The position numbers and the translations under genes were made by a program. A DNA stretch of 64,000 nt from Phocaeicola barnesiae DSM 18169 = JCM 13652 (GTDB lineage Bacteria; Bacteroidota; Bacteroidia; Bacteroidales; Bacteroidaceae): positions 248,001 through 312,000 of the forward strand of contig NZ_KB894644.1 of NCBI RefSeq assembly GCF_000374585.1, in the 5' to 3' direction. Positions 53,006 to 60,437 of the stretch are shown piece by piece. The notes under the pieces are model-generated. The model made no database searches and was not told the origin of the DNA. It saw only the letters and a program-made list of their open reading frames with translations. The first letter of the stretch is position 1. Each line of letters opens with the position of its first letter.

Positions 53006-55645
53006 ATGATAAAGAGATTACTGCTGATTCTTATATTGTTTTTGGGATGTGTCAGGCTTTCTGCTCAGATTCAAGGTGTTGTTGTCGATGCTGATTCGGG
53101 AGACCCGCTTCCTTATCTGAATGTTTATTACGAAGGAAAGGGGGTTGGTACAATTACTGATATAGACGGTAACTATTCCATTTCGCCACATCCGGGATGG
53201 ACAAAACTGACATTTTCGATGGTCGGTTATCGTACCCAGGTCATTACCGTGTCTTCGAAGACAACCCGACTGGATGTTAAGATGAAGCCGGATTTGGTTT
53301 TGGACGAAGTGGTCATCAAGCCTAAGAAGGAAAAATACTCGCGTAAAAATAATCCGGCGGTAGAATTGATGAAGAAGGTGGTGAACGCCAAGAAAGCGAA
53401 TAACCTGGAAGAGAACGATTTCTATCATTATGACAAGTATCAGAAAATCACCTTTTCACTAAATAACATTACCCAGGATTCTCTGAAGGAATCAAGTCTT
53501 TTCAAGAAATATCCGTTCTTCCGCGACCAGGTGGAAGTGTGCGAAGTGACGGGAAAGAATATCCTGCCTATATCGGTAGATGAAACCGTATCGGAAAAGA
53601 TTTACCGCAAGGACCCGCGTAGTGAAAAGACCATTATCAAGGGGTTGAATTCATCCGGGGTGAATGAACTGTTCAATACGGGAGACATGCTTTCTACCGT
53701 GTTGAAGGATGTGTTTCAGGACATCAATATCTATCAGGACCGTTTTCGGTTCCTGCAATATCCTTTTGACAGTCCAGTGTCGAATGCCGGTATCGGATTT
53801 TATCGGTACTACATCATGGATACGCTGATGGTGGAGCGCGACAAGTGCTTCCATTTGACTTTTGTGCCGAACAATTCACAGGACTTTGGCTTTACCGGTC
53901 ATCTATACATATTGGCCGATTCTACCTATAGAGTGAAGAAATGTGTCATGAATCTGCCGAAGAAGAGCGATATTAACTTCGTCGACCACATGATTATCAA
54001 TCAGGTGTTTACCGAACTTCCTACGGGCGAATGGGTGTTGTCGGAAGATGACATGCTCTGCGAACTTTCCTACCTGAAGAAACTGCTCGGTTCTTTCCAG
54101 GTAAGACGTACCACACGTTATTCCGATTTTGGCTTTGATGAAGTACCGGAACGTATCTTCAAACGGAAGGGTGACGAGATAAAGGACATCAATGCCATGA
54201 TGCGTGACGATAAGTTCTGGGAGGAATACCGCCCTACGCAACTGACCAAATCGGAAAGCGAGATGGACCAGTTCGTAGACAACTTGTCGAAAATCAAAGG
54301 GTTCAAGTACATTATCTTCGTAGCGAAGGCATTTATCGAGAACTTTGTTGAAACCGGTTCGAAGGACCATCCCAGCAAAGTCGATATCGGACCTATCAAT
54401 ACCATGATATCCAGTAACTATATCGATGGCTTGCGTTTGCGTGCATCGGCTCAGACGACTGCCAATCTGAATCCTCACCTGTTCCTGCGGGGCTATTATG
54501 CATACGGATTCAAGGATGAGAAGTCGAAATACAAGGGCGAGGTGGAATATTCGTTTGTGAAGAAGGAATACCTTCCACGGGAATATCCTATCAATTCATT
54601 GACTTTCTCTTATTCATACGATAACATGTTGCCCAGCGATAAATTCATGGGTACGGACAAGGATAATGTCTTTACTTCGTTCAAGGTTTGTACCGTAGAC
54701 CAGTATAACTATGAACGGACAGCAAGTGTCAAGTACGAGTTGGAACAGACAAACGGTCTGAAGACTACGTTCATGATAAAACATTCCAACTACGAGCCTT
54801 GTGGCAAATTGTTCTATCGGACCATGGAAGGGGAAGCTCAGCTTCAGCAGGATATACAGCAGGGCAGCCTTTCCGGTACCGAATGGATAGCTTCGCCTTA
54901 TAATGTACACGACTTTTCGGTAGCCGAAGCTACGGTTGCTCTCCGCTATGCTCCCGGTGAAACATTTGTCAATACCAAGCAGCGCCGTTTGCCGGTCAAT
55001 CTGGATGCTCCGGTATTTACTCTTCAGCATACATTGGGGCTGAAAGGTGTTCTGGGCTCTGACTATACTTATAATATGACGGAAGTGGGGCTGTACAAAC
55101 GTTTCTGGATGAGTTCGTGGGGAAATATCGATGCCCATCTGAAAGGCGGAATCCAGTGGAATAAGGTGCCGTTCCCCTTGCTTATCATGCCGGCGGCAAA
55201 CCTGTCTTACATCATTCAGGAGGAGACTTTCAGCCTGATCAATAACATGGAGTTCCTGAATGACCGGTATGCATCGCTGGATGTGTCGTGGAATATGCAG
55301 GGAAAGCTGTTCAACCGTATCCCTTTGCTGAAGAAGCTGAAATGGAGGGAGTTCATCGGAGTGAAGTGCCTGTGGGGGCAGTTGACGGACAAGAACAATC
55401 CGTTCCTGGCTCAGAACGCGAACGATCCGGACCTGATGTTGTTCCCCGGACATTATGATGCTGCCGGAGTCTATCATACGTCCAGTTACGTCATGGACCC
55501 GAAGAAGCCTTACGTTGAAATCAGTGCGGGTATACACAATATATTCAAGTTGTTGCATGTAGAGTACGTTCGTCGGTTGAATTACAACGAACTTCCTACC
55601 GCCAACAAATGGGGTATCCGTTTCATGATTCGTACGGTATTCTAA
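53006..55645 (+). CDS. DUF5686 outer-membrane protein with carboxypeptidase-like N-domain
   Basis: An 879-residue exported protein. After a signal peptide (ending RLSAQ) comes a carboxypeptidase-like regulatory domain (about 22-105; IQGVVVDADSGDPLPYLNVY, GTITDIDGNYSI), as found at the front of many Bacteroidota outer-membrane proteins. The rest is DUF5686, probably a beta-barrel, with repeated aromatic strands and a final strand IRFMIRTVF ending in Phe. No TonB-dependent plug is seen. Function is unknown; related proteins are large outer-membrane barrels. Monocistronic or leading weakly into the sigma-54 activator, 77 bases away. Confidence 0.88.
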   Translation: MIKRLLLILILFLGCVRLSAQIQGVVVDADSGDPLPYLNVYYEGKGVGTITDIDGNYSISPHPGWTKLTFSMVGYRTQVITVSSKTTRLDVKMKPDLVLDEVVIKPKKEKYSRKNNPAVELMKKVVNAKKANNLEENDFYHYDKYQKITFSLNNITQDSLKESSLFKKYPFFRDQVEVCEVTGKNILPISVDETVSEKIYRKDPRSEKTIIKGLNSSGVNELFNTGDMLSTVLKDVFQDINIYQDRFRFLQYPFDSPVSNAGIGFYRYYIMDTLMVERDKCFHLTFVPNNSQDFGFTGHLYILADSTYRVKKCVMNLPKKSDINFVDHMIINQVFTELPTGEWVLSEDDMLCELSYLKKLLGSFQVRRTTRYSDFGFDEVPERIFKRKGDEIKDINAMMRDDKFWEEYRPTQLTKSESEMDQFVDNLSKIKGFKYIIFVAKAFIENFVETGSKDHPSKVDIGPINTMISSNYIDGLRLRASAQTTANLNPHLFLRGYYAYGFKDEKSKYKGEVEYSFVKKEYLPREYPINSLTFSYSYDNMLPSDKFMGTDKDNVFTSFKVCTVDQYNYERTASVKYELEQTNGLKTTFMIKHSNYEPCGKLFYRTMEGEAQLQQDIQQGSLSGTEWIASPYNVHDFSVAEATVALRYAPGETFVNTKQRRLPVNLDAPVFTLQHTLGLKGVLGSDYTYNMTEVGLYKRFWMSSWGNIDAHLKGGIQWNKVPFPLLIMPAANLSYIIQEETFSLINNMEFLNDRYASLDVSWNMQGKLFNRIPLLKKLKWREFIGVKCLWGQLTDKNNPFLAQNANDPDLMLFPGHYDAAGVYHTSSYVMDPKKPYVEISAGIHNIFKLLHVEYVRRLNYNELPTANKWGIRFMIRTVF

Positions 55646-55668
55646 CAGACTTTTTCTGCCAAATTTAC

Positions 55669-55697
55669 TTGTTCCTACTAAAGTTTTTGTACTTTTG
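55669..55697 (+). promoter_or_regulatory. Promoter of the sigma-54 activator operon
   Basis: TTG at 55669-55671 and TACTTTTG at 55690-55697 are 18 bases apart, close to Bacteroidota spacing, 25 bases before the ATG at 55723. Confidence 0.55.
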
Positions 55698-55722
55698 TCA
55701 TGGTATAACAGAAATGTAGATT

Positions 55723-57015
55723 ATGGTAAAATCAGAAATACAGAATGTCAAGTTGCGGTTCGGTATCATCGGTAATACCGATGGATTGAACCGTGCCATT
55801 GATATAGCCATGCAGGTGGCTCCTACCGACCTTTCAGTACTGGTAACCGGTGAGAGCGGTGTCGGTAAAGAGAGTTTTCCACAGATTATCCATCAGTTCA
55901 GCCGGCGGAAACACGGCCCTTACATAGCCGTGAACTGCGGTGCTATTCCGGAGGGGACCATTGATTCTGAATTGTTCGGCCATGAGAAAGGTGCGTTTAC
56001 AGGTGCTATCAGTGACCGTAACGGCTACTTTGCCGAGGCCAATGGCGGGACGATTTTCCTGGATGAGGTAGGTGAACTGCCTTTGTCAACCCAGGCCCGT
56101 CTGTTGCGTGTGCTGGAATCAGGCGAATACATCAAGGTCGGTTCTTCGAAGGTCCAGAAGACCGATGTTCGCATCGTAGCGGCTACCAATGTCGATTTTA
56201 CGGAAGCCATTGCGAACGGACGCTTCCGCGAAGACCTGTATTACCGGTTGAACACTGTTCCCATCAAGGTACCGCCTTTGCGCGAACGTCCCAATGACAT
56301 AGCCTTGTTGTTCCGGAAGTTTGCGTCTGATTTTGCCGAGAAGTATCGCATGCCGGCCATACAGCTCACCGAAGATGCCAAGCAGGTACTGACCGCCTAT
56401 AGCTGGCCGGGAAATATCCGTCAGCTGAAGAACATTACCGAGCAGATTTCCATTATCGAAACAAACCGTGACATTACTGCGGATATCCTCCGGAACTATC
56501 TCCCGGCACAAACAGAATCACGCCTGCCGGCATTGTTCGGAGTAAAACCCCAGGGAAATGGAAAAGGGTTCGAGAGTGAACGCGAGATCCTGTATCAGGT
56601 GTTGTTCGATATGCGCCGTGACGTCACGGAGCTGAAGAAGCTGGTGCACGACATCATGGCCGAACGGGGCAGTTCCGTCCCTGTAGGTGGAAGACCTTCC
56701 GATACAGACCTTCATTATATCCCGAATACGTCGGTCAGTCTGGTAAGCGATACGCAATCCGTGGTTATGCATACGGTCAGCAATGTGACGCCGGTGGCCA
56801 ATGTAAATCCGGTGAAGATTTCATCGGGAGATGTGTCCGAAGTCCAGGATACGGAAGAATACATCGAAGAGAATCTCTCGCTGGATGATGTAGAGAAGGA
56901 GATGATCCGTAAGGCCTTGGAACGTCATCACGGCAAACGTAAGAACGCAGCAAACGATTTAAAAATTTCAGAACGTACCCTTTATCGGAAAATAAAAGAA
57001 TATGGGCTTGATTAA
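55723..57015 (+). CDS. Sigma-54-interacting transcriptional activator
   Basis: A 430-residue AAA+ activator that would open RpoN-dependent promoters. Walker A is GESGVGKE (43-50; Val replaces the common Thr), the sigma-54 contact loop is GAFTGA (90-95), Walker B is FLDE (112-115), and an Arg finger region is in FREDLYYRLNTVPI. A linker of about 130 residues follows, then a C-terminal Fis-type helix (EKEMIRKALERHHGKRKNAA). There is no N-terminal receiver or sensor domain, so control must come from its level or a partner. It overlaps the next gene by 14 bases and so is tied to LptE, TPR and SecG genes. Confidence 0.92.
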   Translation: MVKSEIQNVKLRFGIIGNTDGLNRAIDIAMQVAPTDLSVLVTGESGVGKESFPQIIHQFSRRKHGPYIAVNCGAIPEGTIDSELFGHEKGAFTGAISDRNGYFAEANGGTIFLDEVGELPLSTQARLLRVLESGEYIKVGSSKVQKTDVRIVAATNVDFTEAIANGRFREDLYYRLNTVPIKVPPLRERPNDIALLFRKFASDFAEKYRMPAIQLTEDAKQVLTAYSWPGNIRQLKNITEQISIIETNRDITADILRNYLPAQTESRLPALFGVKPQGNGKGFESEREILYQVLFDMRRDVTELKKLVHDIMAERGSSVPVGGRPSDTDLHYIPNTSVSLVSDTQSVVMHTVSNVTPVANVNPVKISSGDVSEVQDTEEYIEENLSLDDVEKEMIRKALERHHGKRKNAANDLKISERTLYRKIKEYGLD

Positions 57016-57532
57016 AAAATATTTAGGTATGACTTTTGCGGTGGTATCGGTATCGCTGTGCGTACTGACCGCCTGTTCCATTTCGTATAAGTTCAACGGT
57101 TCTTCCATCAACTATGACAAGGTGAAGACGATTTCCTTCGAGAACTTCCCGAACCGTTCGCAGGCCTTCGTGTGGGGACCTATGGAATCGATGTTCAATA
57201 CGGCTTTGCAGGATATTTTCATGCAGCAGACCCGTTTGCAGCAGGTGAAGCGTGACGGTGACTTGCAGCTTTCCGGTGAGATCACGAATTACGACGCATA
57301 CAATAAAGGGGTAGGTTCCGACGGTTACTCTACGATGGCCGAACTGAAGATGACGGTAAATGTACGGTTCGTCAATAATTCCAACCATGCGGAAGATTTT
57401 GAGCAGCAGTTCTCTGCCAGCCGTGAATACAATGCCACTCAGCAGTTGTCTTCCGTACAGGAAGATTTGGTGAACCAGATGATTGATGAAATTGTCGATC
57501 AGATTTTTAATGCGACGGTAGCAAACTGGTAA
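57002..57532 (+). CDS. LptE-family outer-membrane LPS assembly lipoprotein
   Basis: A 176-residue lipoprotein (lipobox LTAC, Cys 25) of the LptE family, which with LptD inserts lipopolysaccharide into the outer leaflet. The mature start SISYKFNGSSINYDKVKTIS and ISFENFPNRSQAF are typical of Bacteroidota LptE. It overlaps the sigma-54 activator gene by 14 bases. lptD is not here, as is usual. The overlap means LPS assembly and the activator are made together. Confidence 0.88.
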   Translation: MGLIKKYLGMTFAVVSVSLCVLTACSISYKFNGSSINYDKVKTISFENFPNRSQAFVWGPMESMFNTALQDIFMQQTRLQQVKRDGDLQLSGEITNYDAYNKGVGSDGYSTMAELKMTVNVRFVNNSNHAEDFEQQFSASREYNATQQLSSVQEDLVNQMIDEIVDQIFNATVANW

Positions 57533-57539
57533 GGGTATT

Positions 57540-58373
57540 ATGATACAGCAACGGATAAGTGAATGGATTCAACATCCCGAATCTCTGGGAGAAGAAAGCC
57601 TGCAGGAGCTGCGTGCCTTATTGGAACGATATCCGTATTTCCAGACAGCCTGGGTCCTGTATCTGAAAAACCTGTATTTGCTGAAGGATGAGGCTTTCCG
57701 TGAGGAGTTGCGCCGGGGCGCGCTTTATGTGGCCGATCTGGGCGTATTGTTCTATTACATAGAAGGAGACCGCTTTGTCATCCAGAAACATGCGGAAGAG
57801 CGGCCGGCATCGGATGTCTCTGACCGTACATTGGATTTGATAGACCGTTTCCTGTCGGAAAGTACTGAGCCTTTGCAGACTCCGAAAGAGATTCCGCTCA
57901 CGATGGAGGTGAATCTGGACTATACGTCCGTACTGATGAACTCGGAAGACGGAACTTCGGCTGATGGGACTGAAACTCCCCAGTTGCGGGGGCAGGAGCT
58001 GATAGACAGCTTTATCGCCCGCGACCGTGCCGGCGATGTATCTGCTGCCCAGCAGGAAATCTCCCGAACCCCGGATGAAGACGCGGAGATACTTCCGGAT
58101 GCTCCGTCTGGTGAGGGGAAGGAGCCTGCTTCCGAAGACATGGATACACCGGATGAGGGGGAAGCCACAGAAGTGTCGGAAACGGCCGATGAAGATGAAG
58201 ACGAAAGCTATTTTACAGAGACTTTGGCTAAAATCTACATCAAACAGCAGAGATATGACAAGGCATTGGAAATTATTAAAAAATTAAATTTGAAATATCC
58301 AAAAAAAAATATTTACTTTGCAGACCAAATTAGGTTTTTAGAGAAACTGATTATTAACGCTAAATCAAAATAA
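57540..58373 (+). CDS. Acidic TPR-like hypothetical protein
   Basis: A 277-residue cytoplasmic protein. The N-terminal half has helical, TPR-like text (LEERYPYF-type segment ALLERYPYFQTAWVLYLKNL), a Glu/Asp-rich low-complexity middle (about 135-235), and a last helical hairpin with TETLAKIYIKQQRYDKALEI that is TPR-like. Proteins of this kind are found next to secG and lptE in Bacteroidales; function unknown. A run of nine A's at 58301-58309 codes for Lys-Lys-Asn within the last repeat. Gaps to neighbours are 7 and 6 bases, so it is in the operon. Confidence 0.8.
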   Translation: MIQQRISEWIQHPESLGEESLQELRALLERYPYFQTAWVLYLKNLYLLKDEAFREELRRGALYVADLGVLFYYIEGDRFVIQKHAEERPASDVSDRTLDLIDRFLSESTEPLQTPKEIPLTMEVNLDYTSVLMNSEDGTSADGTETPQLRGQELIDSFIARDRAGDVSAAQQEISRTPDEDAEILPDAPSGEGKEPASEDMDTPDEGEATEVSETADEDEDESYFTETLAKIYIKQQRYDKALEIIKKLNLKYPKKNIYFADQIRFLEKLIINAKSK

Positions 58374-58379
58374 AAGAAA

Positions 58380-58760
58380 ATGTATTTATTATTTGTTGTA
58401 TTAATTGTGCTTGCAGCAATATTGATGTGTTTCGTAGTATTGGTGCAGAACTCTAAGGGCGGTGGCCTTTCTTCCAGCTTTGCTTCTTCCAATCAGATTA
58501 TGGGGGTACGTAAAACAACAGACTTCATCGAAAAATTGACTTGGGGGCTGGCTATTTTCATGGTGGTTGTCAGTGTGGCTACTTCTTATGTGATTCCGAC
58601 TGCTGCAACTGAATCATCAGTTATCATGGAACAGGCTGTTCAGGAACAGAAGACTAATCCGTTGAATGCTCCGGCAGGCTTTGCTGCACCTAAAACAGAT
58701 GCTGCTAAAACAGACGCTGCTGCAACGGCTCCTGCTGCAGGTGATTCTACAGCAAATTAA
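58380..58760 (+). CDS. secG: Preprotein translocase subunit SecG
   Basis: A 126-residue inner-membrane protein with two membrane helices (LFVVLIVLAAILMCFVVLVQ and LAIFMVVVSVATSYVIPTAA) flanking the SecG loop QNSKGGGLSSSFASSNQIMG. The tail is rich in Ala, Thr, Lys and Asp (KTDAAKTDAAATAPAAG), a common extension in Bacteroidota. It supports the SecYE channel. Last gene of the four-gene operon, followed by a hairpin terminator. Confidence 0.94.
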   Translation: MYLLFVVLIVLAAILMCFVVLVQNSKGGGLSSSFASSNQIMGVRKTTDFIEKLTWGLAIFMVVVSVATSYVIPTAATESSVIMEQAVQEQKTNPLNAPAGFAAPKTDAAKTDAAATAPAAGDSTAN

Positions 58761-58787
58761 TATCAGGGAATACTGAAATTCAGATAG

Positions 58788-58821
58788 AGAAGGCTTCCGG
58801 CTTTTGCCGGGAGCCTTTTTA
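58788..58821 (+). terminator. Terminator of the secG operon
   Basis: AAGGCTTCCGGC (58790-58801) pairs with GCCGGGAGCCTT (58806-58817) with one G-U pair, followed by T's. Confidence 0.85.
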
Positions 58822-59076
58822 CATATTGCCTCTTGCCTTGTCTGCCAGCGCTGGGCCGGAAAGTCTGTTCTGGTGGTACGGCTTCCGGAAGCGGCTTTCC
58901 GCATCCTTTATCACATATTTTCCAGTACTTTCCAGCTTCATTTCCTGGCTTGCCTATTTGACTCAGACGGCTCCCTTCGGTGTGTCGACAGGTGTTCTCT
59001 TTGTGGGCCATCTCCATGGTCGTCCGGTCCTCTCTGTATCTATCCTGACGGTCTTGGCGCTGGTTGCAAAATGTCT

Positions 59077-59150
59077 GGACGTTTGGTTCAGAACATCCGT
59101 TTGTTTGGAAGAAAACGTCCGTTCGTTTGATGTAAAACGAACGGACGTTT
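59077..59150. repeat. Paired-hairpin repeat, copy B
   Basis: GGACGTT (59077-59083) pairs with AACATCC (59092-59098) with one wobble. Twelve bases on, AAAACGTCCGTTCGTTT (59111-59127) pairs perfectly over 17 bases with 59134-59150, followed by T's. The same core and two-hairpin design as 19613-19686, here with the strong hairpin last. Confidence 0.75.
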
Positions 59151-59172
59151 TTTCTCCCTCAAACAGAGGTTC

Positions 59173-59208
59173 CAAAAAAAGAGGGACGTCCCTGGTGGGC
59201 GTCCCTCC
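59173..59208 (-). terminator. Terminator of the rubrerythrin gene
   Basis: GAGGGACG (59181-59188) pairs with CGTCCCTC (59200-59207); on the minus strand seven T's follow (59174-59180). Confidence 0.85.
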
Positions 59209-59233
59209 TGCAAGTTATGGTTGGATGGTTAGA

Positions 59234-59788
59234 TTATTTCTTGAAATATCTGTTGTACAGACCTTCGAAACCTTTACCGTGACGAGCTTCGTCTTTAGCC
59301 ATTTCGTGAACTGTATCGTGGATAGCATCCAGGTTCAAAGCTTTAGCACGTGTAGCGATACGTTTCTTGTCTTCGCAAGCACCACATTCAGCGTTCATAC
59401 GTTTTTCCAGGTTAGTCTTAGTATCCCATACGCAGTCACCCAGCAATTCAGCGAATTTAGCAGCGTGTTCTGCTTCTTCCCAAGCATAGCGTTTGAAAGC
59501 TTCTGCTACTTCTGGATAACCTTCGCGGTCTGCCTGACGGCTCATAGCCAAGTACATACCAACTTCAGTACATTCGCCCATGAAGTGATTGTTCAAGTCC
59601 TTAATCATTTCATCGTCACAGCCTTTAGCTACACCGATAACGTGTTCGTCAACGAACTGCAAGCCACCTTCTGCTGTTTCTTCCATTTCTTTGAACTTAG
59701 AAGCAGGAGCTTTACACAACGGACACTTTTCAGGAGCTGTTTCACCTTCATGAATGTAACCACAAACTGTACAGATAAATTTTTTCAT
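59234..59788 (-). CDS. Reverse-type rubrerythrin (rubredoxin domain first)
   Basis: A 184-residue peroxidase of anaerobes. The rubredoxin domain is at the N-terminus (Cys 6, 9, 22, 25: [16 protein letters not shown]), the reverse of classic rubrerythrin, and a four-helix diiron domain follows with metal-ligand motifs [19 protein letters not shown] and [10 protein letters not shown]. It reduces H2O2 with electrons from NADH via a partner reductase. It lies 65 bases downstream of a PerR-like regulator gene, so it is probably induced by peroxide. Confidence 0.92.
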   Translation of the reverse strand: MKKFICTVCGYIHEGETAPEKCPLCKAPASKFKEMEETAEGGLQFVDEHVIGVAKGCDDEMIKDLNNHFMGECTEVGMYLAMSRQADREGYPEVAEAFKRYAWEEAEHAAKFAELLGDCVWDTKTNLEKRMNAECGACEDKKRIATRAKALNLDAIHDTVHEMAKDEARHGKGFEGLYNRYFKK

Positions 59789-59853
59789 AACGTTTAAAAG
59801 TTTTTAGTTATTAGTTAATCAGTTATTTTTTTAGCTTGATAGCTGTCTGTTAA

Positions 59854-60276
59854 TTAATTCCCTGTATTACCGGATTCGGCACAATGGGGACAGATGCCCT
59901 TGTAATAGCGGTGGGCTTCTTCAACCGCATATCCTTCTTTTTCCAGCAGCTTGATGGCGCTGGTAATCTCTTCCAACTGAATATCGTATATCTTACCGCA
60001 AACCTTGCATTGGAAATGGGCATGCATGGTAGTGTCAGCATCGAAACAGGCATTCCGTTCGTCAATTGTCAACATCTTGGCTGCTCCATGTTCCACAAAC
60101 AACTTCAGTGTGTTGTATACAGTGGTTTTCGAGAGGGTAGGAATCTCGGAGCAGAGAGCCATGTAGATTTCGTCGATGCACGGATGGGTTCTATGCTTCA
60201 GCAGGTAATCCATGATGGCTATCCGTTGGACGGACGGCTTGATGCCGTAACTTAACAGGTATTCGTAAACGTTCAT
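59854..60276 (-). CDS. Fur-family regulator, probably PerR-like
   Basis: A 140-residue metal-dependent repressor. The start is set at 60276 (MNVYEYLLSYGIKPSVQRIA); the frame extends to a TTG at 60330 only through the promoter. A winged helix (about 15-75, PTLSKTTVYNTLKLFVEHG) is followed by a dimerisation domain with the structural zinc pairs CKVCGK and CPHC and the His-rich HAHFQ. Its neighbour is rubrerythrin, which favours a peroxide-sensing PerR role, but sequence alone does not separate PerR, Fur and Zur. Confidence 0.88.
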   Translation of the reverse strand: MNVYEYLLSYGIKPSVQRIAIMDYLLKHRTHPCIDEIYMALCSEIPTLSKTTVYNTLKLFVEHGAAKMLTIDERNACFDADTTMHAHFQCKVCGKIYDIQLEEITSAIKLLEKEGYAVEEAHRYYKGICPHCAESGNTGN

Positions 60277-60319
60277 ACTCTCTTTCAATTCTGTAATTGT
60301 TTCAATTTTATTTCGAAGG

Positions 60320-60327
60320 CAAAGGTA
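60320..60327 (-). promoter_or_regulatory. -7 element of the Fur-family gene
   Basis: TACCTTTG on the minus strand, 43 bases before the ATG at 60276; it decides the start. Confidence 0.6.
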
Positions 60328-60374
60328 CAAACATTTTTTGAATAAACAAATATCTTCGTTCCATTTTGTATTTT

Positions 60375-60405
60375 TTTGCTTTTAGGTGAAGATTGTTTAT
60401 TTTTG
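60375..60405 (+). promoter_or_regulatory. Promoter of nadE
   Basis: TTTG at 60375-60378 and TATTTTTG at 60398-60405 are 19 bases apart, as expected, 32 bases before the nadE ATG. Confidence 0.65.
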
Positions 60406-60437
60406 CAAGGTCAATACCTATTATATAACATTGTAGT

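Larger units (their letters stand above)
58761..59233. other. Intergenic region between secG and rubrerythrin genes
   Basis: A 473-base gap between convergent genes. It holds the secG terminator (58788-58821), repeat copy B (59077-59150) and the rubrerythrin terminator (59173-59208). Open frames here on both strands have poor composition and no recognised domain; I see no gene in 58822-59076. Confidence 0.6.

Noticed and set aside
58826..59797. Plus-strand frame of 323 codons over the secG-rubrerythrin gap
   Set aside because: Most of it is antisense to the clear rubrerythrin gene, it crosses two terminators and a repeat, and its product is rich in Ser, Phe and Cys with no domain.
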